Shown piece by piece: positions 8,792 through 18,161 of a stretch of DNA of 64,000 nucleotides (its first letter is position 1; each line of letters starts with the position of its first letter). A model generated the notes under the pieces. It did not search any database. It was given only the letters and a program-made list of their open reading frames with translations, and was not told the DNA's origin. The stretch lies in assembly GCA_936440205.1 (NCBI GenBank), contig OW387135.1, forward strand, positions 33,210,792 to 33,274,791, read 5' to 3'. Origin of the DNA: Lepidonotus clava (taxonomy: Eukaryota; Annelida; Polychaeta; Phyllodocida; Polynoidae). A program made the translations under genes and the position numbers.

Positions 8792-10546
8792 ATGGACTAT
8801 GATCATGACAGTCAGTACGTAGACAGATACCATAATCTGCTCAAAGCTGTTTACCAACAAAATGAGTTCAACTTTCCAAATGACCTTTATGTAGCAATCT
8901 GCTCAAGTGACATTACATTGATAAACTATGCTATGTATTCTGGATTGTTTAGTAGACATGACTTTTTCATGACTTTCTACAATGCGAGGTTGTTTGAGAC
9001 AGATCCTGTTGGATCACCTATTATTGAGCAGGATGAGTGGACCCCTCTCCACCTAGCTGCATACCATGGAAAAACTGAAATTGCCAAGCTATTGATTGAG
9101 AAACACCATGCTCGAGTGAACGCCCATTCTGTCACACTGCACGCAAGTCCTCTTCTCCTAGCAATTGCAAAGGGACACCACGAAATGACAAAACTTTTAC
9201 TGAGTTATGGAGCAGATGCAAACGACACGTCAGCAAGAATCAGGCAGAGGATTATGACACCTTTAATGTTGGCCGTCATCAAGAATGATGAAACAGCCTG
9301 CCGTCTTCTCCTTGAGTTACGTGTGCCTGAAAGACCAGACGTCAATTTCTTTCATCGTCAGATGATCTTTTCCTATTTGGGTCGAGCTTGTCTGCAAGAT
9401 AATGTGGAAATTGTTGATATGCTCATTGGTGCAGGTGCAAGTGTGGAATTGGAAAAAAAACAAAGGTATTCCACTTATCCACTCTACATTAGTTTTTCCA
9501 GAAACAATACTGTCATTTTCGAAAGGCTGCTCCGTGCTGGGGCTAATCTTACGATGCCTGATGGTGCCACCCTTGTACATGAAGCCATTATTCAAGACAA
9601 ACCTACTATCCTTCGAATGATGCTCGAGCTTCGACCTTCGCTTGCAAACAGACCTTGCTGTGCGAAGAGGTTCTCCTCTTTGCCCTCTACATGTGCAATA
9701 TTCCAAGATAATGCAGAGTGTCTAAATGTTGTCTTACGTTGTGGAGGTCGAGTAAATCCCACAGAATATCATCCTTTCGGACCACTCCATGCTGCCACAA
9801 TCATGGGAAGAGAAGATATGGTGAGGATCCTCATCAAAGAAGGTGCTTCAGTAAACGAAGTTGTCCACGTAAGCAAATTTCCTTTTGACTTCAAACACTG
9901 GATAGGGCGTCAGTCTGCTCTATCAATTGCATGTGGTACCAACAGGTTGGACATTGTGAGGGACCTAATTGAGTTTGGTAACTTGGATCTTACCAAAGCT
10001 AGGCACAATCTGTGCCTCATGAACAGTAACCTTATCTTTTCACTTAATGATCATTTGGACATCATACAGACCCTGATATCTCGAGGAATGCCCATAGACG
10101 CCCGCTGTCGGTGTCACATGGACAATCGAGGCCTGTTGAATCAAGCTATCTGCCAAGGTTTGTACAGACTGGCAACGCTTTTACTGGCTCATGGAGCTAT
10201 TCCTGACTGGCTGTGTCATGACTGCACGCACATCACTCTTGTTGAAAGCTTTCCTCAAGATTTCGTCGAAAGCCTTCTTGTATCTGGAGCGTGTTCGATG
10301 GACAAGCGAGTGTCTGAGGCCTTTGTCACTGAGAAACTCTGGAGTCAACTCACGAAAAAGACCTCAAAACCTATGACACTTGCAAAGCTCTCTGTAAGAG
10401 CAGTCAGAACTCATATCAGGAACTCTCGTCCTTGTCATGAGAGAAGTGTATGGGTGGATGTTGACCAGCTACTCCAGTGCTTTCCTGCACATTTCAAAGA
10501 TAAGCTGAAACTGAAAAATGCTAGTCTATTGCAGAAGGAAGATTGA
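8792..10546 (+). CDS. Ankyrin-repeat protein with SOCS-box-like tail, second copy
   Basis: A 584-aa protein from ATG 8792; the frame opens slightly earlier, at a GTG. About nine ankyrin repeats are visible, e.g. WTPLHLAAYHGKTEIAKLLI, ASPLLLAIAKGHHEMTKLLL and FGPLHAATIMGREDMVRILI. Repeat order and several linkers (a Cys-rich RCRCHMD segment, an ARHNLCL segment) match the protein at 4253, so the two are paralogues. The C-terminal region (about 527-575) has TLAKLSVRAVRTHI followed by CFPAHFKDKLKL, again SOCS-box-like. The likely role is a substrate receptor for a Cullin-5-type ubiquitin ligase. A TATA box lies at 8585. Large DNA viruses often carry ankyrin ligase adaptors, but a host origin is also possible. 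Confidence 0.8.
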   Translation: MDYDHDSQYVDRYHNLLKAVYQQNEFNFPNDLYVAICSSDITLINYAMYSGLFSRHDFFMTFYNARLFETDPVGSPIIEQDEWTPLHLAAYHGKTEIAKLLIEKHHARVNAHSVTLHASPLLLAIAKGHHEMTKLLLSYGADANDTSARIRQRIMTPLMLAVIKNDETACRLLLELRVPERPDVNFFHRQMIFSYLGRACLQDNVEIVDMLIGAGASVELEKKQRYSTYPLYISFSRNNTVIFERLLRAGANLTMPDGATLVHEAIIQDKPTILRMMLELRPSLANRPCCAKRFSSLPSTCAIFQDNAECLNVVLRCGGRVNPTEYHPFGPLHAATIMGREDMVRILIKEGASVNEVVHVSKFPFDFKHWIGRQSALSIACGTNRLDIVRDLIEFGNLDLTKARHNLCLMNSNLIFSLNDHLDIIQTLISRGMPIDARCRCHMDNRGLLNQAICQGLYRLATLLLAHGAIPDWLCHDCTHITLVESFPQDFVESLLVSGACSMDKRVSEAFVTEKLWSQLTKKTSKPMTLAKLSVRAVRTHIRNSRPCHERSVWVDVDQLLQCFPAHFKDKLKLKNASLLQKED

Positions 10547-10903
10547 AATCAAACCCCTCAGTGTATGGACTAGTGGAGATGTATTTCATCCCTCCAGGGG
10601 GCGATTGGAGCCATGAACTTTCTCCACTTTTTTCTTCTATATCTTTCTTTGAGACTATCTCCTGGGTAGGACTGTGAAGGGTGGTGTTGGCCGATCAAGG
10701 AAAGAGTATCTCTTGGAAAGCTACTACAGCTGTGGGTTCACATCGTCTGCACCTTGTCTGCAATGATAAGATAGACTTTATAAATATTTATAGAATGACA
10801 CGGATATGGATGTGGCGGAACCGGCGCGGAACCGGCGCGCCACGAGTTCGGGTGGGGAGGGATTACGGGGGTTGGCTCCTCACCCATAATGTTAAACCCC
10901 TAG

Positions 10904-10930
10904 GTGGGGGGAAGGGGGGTGGGGGTGGGG
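10904..10930 (+). other. Potential G-quadruplex
   Basis: Four G-runs of 6, 6, 5 and 4 guanines are separated by AA, T and T, within 27 bp on the plus strand. This is well above the usual G-quadruplex pattern. It lies in a GC-rich island in otherwise AT-rich DNA, downstream of the second ankyrin gene. Its effect on replication or transcription is not known. Confidence 0.6.
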
Positions 10931-11704
10931 ACCAGACTGAGGTGGTGGTACCCGAGCCGCATGGGGATCCGAGGTCCGGATAACCCTAACCCAAAGACTG
11001 CTGGCCGGAACCGAACTTTTTCTTCTTCACATCGGATACGGACTGGCGGGCTCATAAATTAAGAGTGAAACATCGGGACCACAAATTTCCGGAACCGATT
11101 CCTTCTACTCTGTCATCATAATCATCCTCCAAAAATGGGAGTTTCTTCAGGAGGATCTTCTTCTTTGAGAATCGGACATGGCCATGTGTTAGGAGGTGTT
11201 GGCTGTGATCAGCATGCTTGTAGTGTAGTCTGATGATGAGGGTCCAGTCGAAGTCTGAGATGGTCAAAACGGGGGAAAAAATGGCACTAAATGGAACTAC
11301 GCATGGAAAACAACTTACCTTGCTGATGGGGCTTTACGAATGGGAGGAGGCAGTCGGCGAAGGACGAAAAATTGTTCCATTTCTTCTCAGTAGTCAATGA
11401 GAGCCGTGCATGTTGGTCGGGACCAAGCAGGTTGAACCACAGAGTATCTAAGGAAGAGGGGACTGCTCGGTCACGAGGGCCGAAGGAGCGATGGACCGAG
11501 CGGCCTGAAATATTGGAAAAAGTAATTATGGAAGGATGGGACGAGAGTCACCCGGTCGGGGGGTCAGAAAGACACCCGGCATCCGGGTGGGTGACCAATG
11601 AAAGAAGAAGACGGATATGAGTGGAATACTGAAGGAAACCGAATGAAAATGTAGAAATAATATTGTCTTAGTCTTGGGTTGATGGTTGAGTCCGGGTAAC
11701 GAGG

Positions 11705-11840
11705 GACCGGTAGACCAGAGGCCCGCCGCTGGGGAAAGGCTGGCATGGGCCAAGACCAAGACTTCTCCCGTGCTGCCTTGAGGGATCTGGAGGCGCTGAT
11801 GACGACCTCTATCCCCAGCGGCATAACAACTTGGAAGCAG
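11705..11840 (+). repeat. Dispersed repeat, copy 2
   Basis: Direct-orientation homologue of 6694-6828, moderately diverged (see that entry for shared landmarks). The pair brackets the second ankyrin gene at a distance of about 5 kb, so they may be ends of a duplicated or inserted segment. No target-site duplication could be made out by eye. Confidence 0.5.
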
Positions 11841-12640
11841 GACAAGTTGTTTCCGAAGACACTGAAGGAGAATCCCTTGCAGTGAATCGCCCCTGTGAGC
11901 AGGTGCTTGATGCTGTTTCTTCCTCGTTCTGCCATGAATTTACATTGTTGTACGCCAAACACTCTCTCACTGACACAAACTTAGGATCAATCAGCCCCAT
12001 AGTGGCACAAACTTAGGATCAGCCCTACAGTAGTACAAACTTAGGATCAGTGTCTTTTTTTCCCTCTGTTGCCCTGCTGGGTGGGTTGCTGTAGTCCATC
12101 CCGTGATCTGTTTTTGAAATTTTGCAGCCTCCTCCTTCTTCTTAGGGAGAGTATGCTGATGCTGGCCTGTGACATTGAGTTCCTTGAAGGGGTTATTATG
12201 AGTTAAGACTAGACATTAGAATTGATTTTCTTTTTCTACATATATATATATATAAAGAATCATTAGAGGTGGGATAATTGAAGGAACTGCACAAGCTGAT
12301 GCTCTTTTTGTCAAATTGTCTTCACAAGCTACTGAAAAAGGGAAAACAAAACAAGACACCCTCATACTATTGTCAAATTCACTGGGGATCCTGACTATAT
12401 GTCAAAAAAAAAAAAAAAAAAAAAAAAAAGGAGGTACTTTGCTTTGGAGATTAGACTGCTCGAAGTATGACAAATGTCTACTTCTTTTAATTGGTGAAAA
12501 TGTCATGTAAACACAAACAAATATAAACATGTCCCATGCTTGATTAATGTATTTTGATGTTGTATATTGCTGGTGCTATTTTTATTTGTGCTCATAGTTT
12601 ACTCTCCTGTGACTGGTGCTCCTATTTCGTGGTGCTGATG

Positions 12641-12680
<40 letters not shown>

Positions 12681-13100
12681 ACGTTCCTCAATGAAAGACA
12701 ACTAGAGGTATAGATCGTAAACAGACTACTTTATTCTTTTTTTCTTTCGATGTTACTTAATTGTTTCTTTCTTATTTGATTATTGTCTCAACATGTATAG
12801 ATAAATATTGTGCTGCATATATTGTACCACTGAATTCACCAAGGAAATAAAATTTAAAAAAAAGTAAATTACACATTATCTAGTTTACATACAAAATAGG
12901 TATTTTGGTTTAAACATTTTCTAAATTTTCCTTTGCAGTCTCAAACTAGAAGTTGAAGAAGCGCAGCAGTGGCCACAGCAGCTAGTACCCTATGGACACC
13001 TGAAGTAGTGACAGTACTAGTAGCAGAGACCGGGAAACATACAGGCACCAGAGAAAGTGATATAGTATAGGCTGAGGTTCCTGTTCATTCTACACTTGAA

Positions 13101-13286
13101 ATGTGTGAGTCAGTTATACTGGTCATGCTTTGGGTGGCACAGATTGTATTCATTTTTTTCTTCGTTTCATTCATTGTATGGGTTTTCATGGAGCACTGCA
13201 TGTGTTGCAGACAGAAATTAGAACAGTACCAGTACATTAGGCGATTAACTACAATTGGTGTACAGACACATAATGTAGAGGTTTAG
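13101..13286 (+). CDS. Small one-pass membrane protein with Cys-rich tail
   Basis: 61 aa from ATG 13101. A strongly hydrophobic segment spans roughly residues 6-29 (VILVMLWVAQIVFIFFFVSF). A short charged tail follows, starting with a cysteine group (EHCMCCRQK) typical of palmitoylated juxtamembrane sites. The likely topology is a signal-anchor protein with a ~30-residue tail. It lies 51 bp upstream of a second small membrane protein of similar design (13338). No family recognised. Confidence 0.5.
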   Translation: MCESVILVMLWVAQIVFIFFFVSFIVWVFMEHCMCCRQKLEQYQYIRRLTTIGVQTHNVEV

Positions 13287-13337
13287 AATGTTGTAGGTGT
13301 AGCATTTTGTCTTGGAGTTCAAACTGTTTTTCCAACT

Positions 13338-13637
13338 ATGTTTTTCAAGGTGACAATGATCTGGTTACTTATATTTCAATGTATATCTGATGTACAGAGT
13401 GAAAAGATGAATGGAGGATTGTTGCAAAATACTACAAGTTTGAATACTGTAGCAAACGACGGTGTACTTTTGCCTCTTAAAATCTTAGTTAATATGCTGT
13501 TGATCATGTGTATTTTTTGCATGATTGCGTTCATAGGATGGTGTCTCAAAAAAAAGTGCAGTTGTTGTAGAGACATGTGTTGGCAAGTTAGATTCAGAAA
13601 CCCCATCGAGTTACCTACATCTAGCACTAGTATGTGA
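13338..13637 (+). CDS. Small type I membrane protein, signal peptide plus TM plus Cys tail
   Basis: 99 aa from ATG 13338. The N-terminus is a signal peptide (VTMIWLLIFQCISDVQS). A short ectodomain with one N-glycosylation site (NTTS) follows, then a transmembrane helix at about residues 49-68 (ILVNMLLIMCIFCMIAFIGW). The basic cytoplasmic tail has a Cys cluster (KKKCSCCRDMC). The design is that of a small viral envelope or immune-modulating glycoprotein, but there is no recognisable homology. It pairs with the protein at 13101. Confidence 0.55.
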   Translation: MFFKVTMIWLLIFQCISDVQSEKMNGGLLQNTTSLNTVANDGVLLPLKILVNMLLIMCIFCMIAFIGWCLKKKCSCCRDMCWQVRFRNPIELPTSSTSM

Positions 13638-13641
13638 AGCA

Positions 13642-13869
13642 TTGGTATTTGTCATTAAAGGGTTACGACATGAGTTACCATTACAGTCTACTAAATATTG
13701 TGTTTGCAAATATGACAAAATCATAGTGTGGCACCTGCACAGATGCCAGATGAGGGAGTGTGAAAAGAGTGTGAAAGAGTCACATATGGCCAATGCATCA
13801 GAAAGAAAAAAAAAAGCCAGAAAGCAAAATTCTTTGCAAAAGCTCAAGGGTGAACTTAAGATTCCTTAG
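13642..13869 (+). CDS. Short ORF with ANASE motif, related to the Gln-rich ORF
   Basis: The frame is open for 75 codons, starting at a non-ATG codon, so it may be an exon or a fragment. Its C-terminal part (KESHMANASERKKKARKQNS) matches the second repeat of the protein at 2682-3241 (QESHLANASENC-NQKAREQ). This links the 13-kb block to the 2-3-kb block as duplicated gene clusters. Coding status is uncertain. Confidence 0.3.
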   Translation: MVFVIKGLRHELPLQSTKYCVCKYDKIIVWHLHRCQMRECEKSVKESHMANASERKKKARKQNSLQKLKGELKIP

Positions 13870-15138
13870 GAGTGCTTGTCCAGTAAAGGAGAGGCATCCT
13901 TTGAAGATGTAATCTGGGTTATGTGTTTTCATCACTTGAAATGCATACATTAAGTTGCAAGTTCATCTGTATATGTTACAGACAGAAGATTTTCCATTTA
14001 TTGATGAAAAGAGTAGATGCTTGCCGAAATTATGGTACTCAACACAGTGGTTGTGAAAAGAAAGTTTCTTTGATCTCATTGACGGACTGTGTTATCAGTC
14101 TACAGTTCATCTGCAAGTTTGTGTGTCAACCACCACATTATGCAGCATGTTTGTCACTTCTGACAGATAAAATAGTTTATGGTTTTGGAACTTTCTTTGT
14201 GTTGGAGAAATGATCAGTGTTCCTTTCCATTGTGTCGCGAACAATTTGGTTCTTATTTTCTTGAACGTTGTTCCACGTGGCTATCAAAAGTAGTTTCAGC
14301 ATGTATGCATTTCCCCGACATGTGCCATTTTATCACTTTTCTTGTTAGTTCCACATGTTCTGTTCTCCAAAGTTTATTGTATTACTATCATTTTGCTGTA
14401 CTTATGATTTGTTCATTAACCAGGCATTGAGAAACATGTATGTATGAGGTTCCTAAAGTATGAAAGAAGTGTGAAGCACGTAGTTCCTGTTCCTGTAGCA
14501 TGAAAAAGGTTTTGGTACAGTGTTCTATTTAAAAGAAGAAAGACAGAAAGTGAAAATGATGTACGTATTGGGTTCCTAATGTATAAAAGAAAATATGAGG
14601 TATGATGTTGGTACCAAAACAGCTTCTCGTAAAGCATCCAGTTGAGCTGAATTCAACTTTGGTGGAGGAGGGCAGGATAAATAGCAGGGAATCTACGCCC
14701 AAAAGTTATTTTCCTCTTTCTCCGAGGATGATGAATGATGTTGTTGAACGAGTTCAATCTCAAGCAAGCATTGAAAATGAAGTATGTATGAGGTTCCTAA
14801 AGTATGAACGAAGTGTATAGCTTGCAGTTCCTGTCACAGCATGAAAAAAAAGAATGTTAAAACAATTATACTCATAAAGCATCCAGCTGAGCTGAATTCA
14901 ACTTTCTACCATATTACTTTTTTTTTTCTTTGTGAAAATAGGTAAAATTCCTCAAGTCATAATATATAAAACAAGGTGCATGATCATGTATTAGGCTAAG
15001 AAAGAATAAATAAAAGGTATTTTTTCAAATGTAAATGATCTCTTTTCTGTTTGTTTTTTTTTATATATTTTTTTTTTATTTCTCTCTATTTCTTTTAAAT
15101 TATTGTTATTATTATTTTTTTTTTGGCTCTTGAACTAA
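13870..15138. repeat. Noncoding DNA with ~330-bp direct repeats
   Basis: No gene is supported here. Two pairs of matching segments lie in direct orientation. TATGAGGTTCCTAAAGTATG occurs at 14444 and again at 14787, and AAGCATCCAG-TGAGCTGAATTC occurs at 14631 and 14877. Spacing is about 245-340 bp, so a segment of a few hundred bases has been partly duplicated. The 15.05-15.12 kb end is T-rich. Confidence 0.5.
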
Positions 15139-15885
15139 TCATCTAAACATGTTGTGCTCAATGCATTTCCAAAGAAAATCAATCGGGCCCATTTTTGCTG
15201 TTATGTGTCGGATTAATTTGGGTGAACAAAATTTGATTATGTACTCTGGAGTATGATGAAATATTGTTAGCCCACCAGGAATTTCAGATAGAATTTCATC
15301 CACGTAAATTTGTCGCTGTGTCTCACTGAGATGGGGAGATAACAAAACCAAATCAAAAGAGGAAAACCTTTTATGCTTAGAAGTACCAGCAACAGAAGTA
15401 GCTTGATTTCCTTCCAGTAGCATCAGACACATTTTCTCTCTGTGATGATTAAACAAGTAAAAGATGATGTTCGTGGAACCACAAAACAGAGCTTCATCTA
15501 ACCAAGTGAAATATATGTCTTGGAATTCTGTTTCAAAAGGATCTATCTTAAGAATTTTAACTAAATACTTGTGAAGAATATCGTCTCGATCTCTCTCAAT
15601 GAGAAGTGAACAAACGCTGTGATAGTCGTTTGGCCTAACGCTTAGACAAGCATTTCTCAGTTTTTCAATACAGTCAATTTCTTCATCTGCTTCTTTACTC
15701 AGACTGGTGCTGATGCTGGTTTGGCTACCCTTCTGGCTGCTTTTCTGTATACAGAATTTCATTATGCTTTTGAAAATTTCTTCAATTTCAAATTCAGCAG
15801 CATAATGTATTGCAGTAGATCCAGAAGAATCAGGTTCGATGAGTTGTAGGAAAAGATCATTGCTGCTGCTCCTGTCGTCACTCAT
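15139..15885 (-). CDS. Ankyrin-like protein of the left viral block
   Basis: 248 aa if started at the ATG at 15885 (MSDDRSS). The frame runs open further upstream, but that part lacks conservation clues and overlaps the probable promoter. The N-terminus holds one clear ankyrin-type repeat (GSTAIHYAAEFEIEEIFKSI). A Ser/Lys-rich insert follows, then helical segments such as DEALFCGSTNIIFYLFNHHR that look like degenerate ankyrin repeats. It is divergent from the DUF5662-like gene at 16096 across ~210 bp containing an (AT)n TATA-like run at 15899-15908. Function unknown. Confidence 0.55.
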   Translation of the reverse strand: MSDDRSSSNDLFLQLIEPDSSGSTAIHYAAEFEIEEIFKSIMKFCIQKSSQKGSQTSISTSLSKEADEEIDCIEKLRNACLSVRPNDYHSVCSLLIERDRDDILHKYLVKILKIDPFETEFQDIYFTWLDEALFCGSTNIIFYLFNHHREKMCLMLLEGNQATSVAGTSKHKRFSSFDLVLLSPHLSETQRQIYVDEILSEIPGGLTIFHHTPEYIIKFCSPKLIRHITAKMGPIDFLWKCIEHNMFR

Positions 15886-16095
15886 TATTTTATTTTCAAA
15901 TATATATATCAAATGGGCTTTGGGTATGACATCACCAGCAGACAACAAGTGATGCCCACTGGCGAGTAGGTGAGAAAACGGATGGAAAACCAAATGCTTC
16001 CTGAGACATCTGCCGTCTACTTTGGAATTCGATTTTCTCGCGACTTCTATTAATTCGTCCAGGATTATTTAGAAAAGCATTATTATTTCTCGATA

Positions 16096-16848
16096 ATGGA
16101 TGAAAGGCAACAAAGTTATAAACTTCTCGATTTATTTCATGAGTTTGCTGCTCCAAGTTTGAAGTCACAAAGCGGTGACTACGAGGCAGCCCGCTTATAC
16201 TTGGAAGAGAGAGATGAGATAATCAAGTGCAGACCAGACTTTATCCCCAAGGTGTTTGCTCATTTCAGCCAAACCATTAGTCACAGGCTCTGGATACGTA
16301 GGGCATTTCACTTGATGGATATATCGGAATGTTTTCCTTCGATTTTGAGGGAAAAGTTACTGTTGAGGATAAAACACCACGATCTCTCCAAGTTTTCTGC
16401 CATTGAGGTAATAGGATATGCAGCAAAGTTTGGTTCTGACAACATTCAAGTTGACAAAAGAGAAGAAGCACAAGAGAAGGAAATGTGGGAAAAGGCTCTT
16501 TTACACCATTTACAAAGTAATGACCACCATCCTCAGTTCTCCAAGGAGAAGGAGCAGCAGCAGCAGCAGATGTCTTTCCTTGCTATTCAGGAAAGTGTGC
16601 TTGACATGCTGGCATGCAGACTAGAGCGCAGCATCACACCCCAATCAACAACCATCCCAAATATTTTCAATGTTCCCGAGAAATATCTGGAAAGATATCA
16701 TCCAGAAGACAAAGAAATAGCCTCTGCTCTGTTAAGAAACTGGTGCAAGTCTTGCATGCACATGGTAATATTTTCCTCTGGACTTAATCCTGATGGGAAC
16801 AGGAACAAAAAACTAAATTTCATGGATATTTTGGCTCGCAACAAATAA
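16096..16848 (+). CDS. DUF5662-like protein
   Basis: 250 aa from ATG 16096. The central part has the signature I associate with DUF5662, found in phages and large DNA viruses: RIKHHDLSKFSAIEVIGYA (about residues 93-111), then WEKALLHHLQSNDHHPQF. Its histidines and aspartate suggest a metal-binding, HD-like helical domain. The biochemical role of the family is not known to me. A Gln run follows (residues ~153-158). AATAAA at 16844-16849 overlaps the TAA stop. The gene converges on the minus-strand gene ending at 16936. Confidence 0.6.
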   Translation: MDERQQSYKLLDLFHEFAAPSLKSQSGDYEAARLYLEERDEIIKCRPDFIPKVFAHFSQTISHRLWIRRAFHLMDISECFPSILREKLLLRIKHHDLSKFSAIEVIGYAAKFGSDNIQVDKREEAQEKEMWEKALLHHLQSNDHHPQFSKEKEQQQQQMSFLAIQESVLDMLACRLERSITPQSTTIPNIFNVPEKYLERYHPEDKEIASALLRNWCKSCMHMVIFSSGLNPDGNRNKKLNFMDILARNK

Positions 16849-16849
16849 A
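16844..16849 (+). terminator. Polyadenylation signal overlapping a stop codon
   Basis: AATAAA spans the TAA stop of the DUF5662-like gene. The following 80 bp is almost pure T/A, which fits a cleavage region. The overlap of signal and stop shows compact, virus-like gene ends. Confidence 0.5.
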
Positions 16850-16903
16850 ACAAAGAAACACTTTTTTTTTTTCTTTTTTTTTTTTTTTTCATAATTTTTA
16901 TTA

Positions 16904-16935
<32 letters not shown>

Positions 16936-16936
<1 letters not shown>

Positions 16937-17946
16937 CAATTGAAATCAGCTCTAACATCCAGCTTGGTAGACATGCGGCTCTTGATAGCGTCGATCACAT
17001 CGTCATATGGACAGTGGACTAAGTCGATTGAACCTCCAAAATCCCACTTCTTAGCATCGTAGCATACCAGCATTTTAAGGTTCACTCCCAGTAGCTTTCC
17101 CTCCTTCTCTAAAGCTTCGTCCAACAGCTGCAGAGTAGCAGTGCGCACTGCATCCATGTCCTGGAATATGGTAGCCTGTTCTTTTTTCCTCTTGTGGAGA
17201 GAGCTCCAGCTAGATTGCAGGCGATCAAGGGGAGTTTTCAAACGAGTTATAATGACTGGGACCTCAGCATTCCCCTGTATGCGGGCATAGGCCACTGGGA
17301 GTTCAGCATGTAGTTTTTCAGGGTTCACCAAAAGTTGCTGGTGCTGCTTCTCCGAATTTTTAAAGAGATGATCGTACAATGTTGCTGATGGTGATAGGTC
17401 TACAAGGACAGCAACTTGTGGGAATGATTTTTTTCCCCAAGTGGCAGAGCCAATCCTTTGACCTCTTACGAACATATCTTTATAATGATCAACTGTGTCA
17501 AGTACATCTTGGGCCATAATGTTTGCACTGGAACGAGCAAGGCGTGTCCTTACATGAGCAAGCCATTTTGTTGTGGTATTGTTATTTCTCTTTTTGTTGT
17601 TTCCTTCTTCTGTTTCTTCTTGCCGGACAGCTTCCTTCTTGAGCCACAATGCAAGCAGCTGTTTCCTTTTATCTTGGTTTCGACATCTCACAAGAGGATG
17701 CTTGTGATCGTCAGTTAAAACACTCAGATTTCTTTTCATGATTACTCCTGTATTCACTACCATCTTCTTCAGCCTGTTGTTCCTTCTTTGGGGAAACCTA
17801 AGGGCATACTCTTTGGCTTTCCCTTCTTTCCTGAGACGTACATTATATCTCAGCATTTCTTCCTCTGCTTCTTCAGCTGCTGCCACTGCTGCTGCTGCTG
17901 CCACTGCCGCTGCTGCCACTTTGTTCTTGTTCTTTTTCATGGTCAT
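16936..17946 (-). CDS. Hypothetical 336-aa protein with poly-Ala N-terminus
   Basis: ATG at 17946. The N-terminus is Lys-rich (MKKNKNK), then an alanine run broken by Val and Glu (residues ~10-30), then a long basic region with RR/KR clusters that could be a nuclear localisation or nucleic-acid-binding arm. The C-terminal ~200 residues look folded (FPQVAVLVDLSPSATLYDHL, LGVNLKMLVCYDAKKWDFGG). It sits between the DUF5662-like gene and the 448-aa gene on a minus-strand run. A DNA-binding or capsid-associated role fits the composition, but no family is recognised. Confidence 0.6.
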
Positions 17947-18161
17947 CTTTATTATCTTCCTTGCCTTTTTTGTGATTAATAGTTTCTCTCAACCAAGTTA
18001 ACTATGTGTACCACTGTAAAATCCAATTTCAAACGTTTCCTCCAAGTGTATCCTACTATGACGATGTGTATTTGCTCCTTATCTCCTACCCAGGTTTATT
18101 TCATGGGAAATCATGAAATAACATTTTTGTGGTTTTCAAACATTTTATTTTTTTTTTTTGT

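Larger units (their letters stand above)
10547..13100. other. Noncoding region: GC-rich tract, repeats, microsatellites
   Basis: No gene is supported here. The 10.80-11.06 kb part is markedly GC-rich with a G-quadruplex run (10904-10930). 11705-11840 is the second copy of the dispersed repeat. There is a (TA)n run near 12240-12255, a poly-A tract at 12403-12429 and a (CTG)n run near 12645-12673. AATAAA occurs near 12846. It sits between the second ankyrin gene and the small membrane protein genes. Confidence 0.5.

Noticed and set aside
11372-12016. Several short frames on both strands in the GC-rich region
   Set aside because: Mutually overlapping, no family features, and part of the dispersed repeat.
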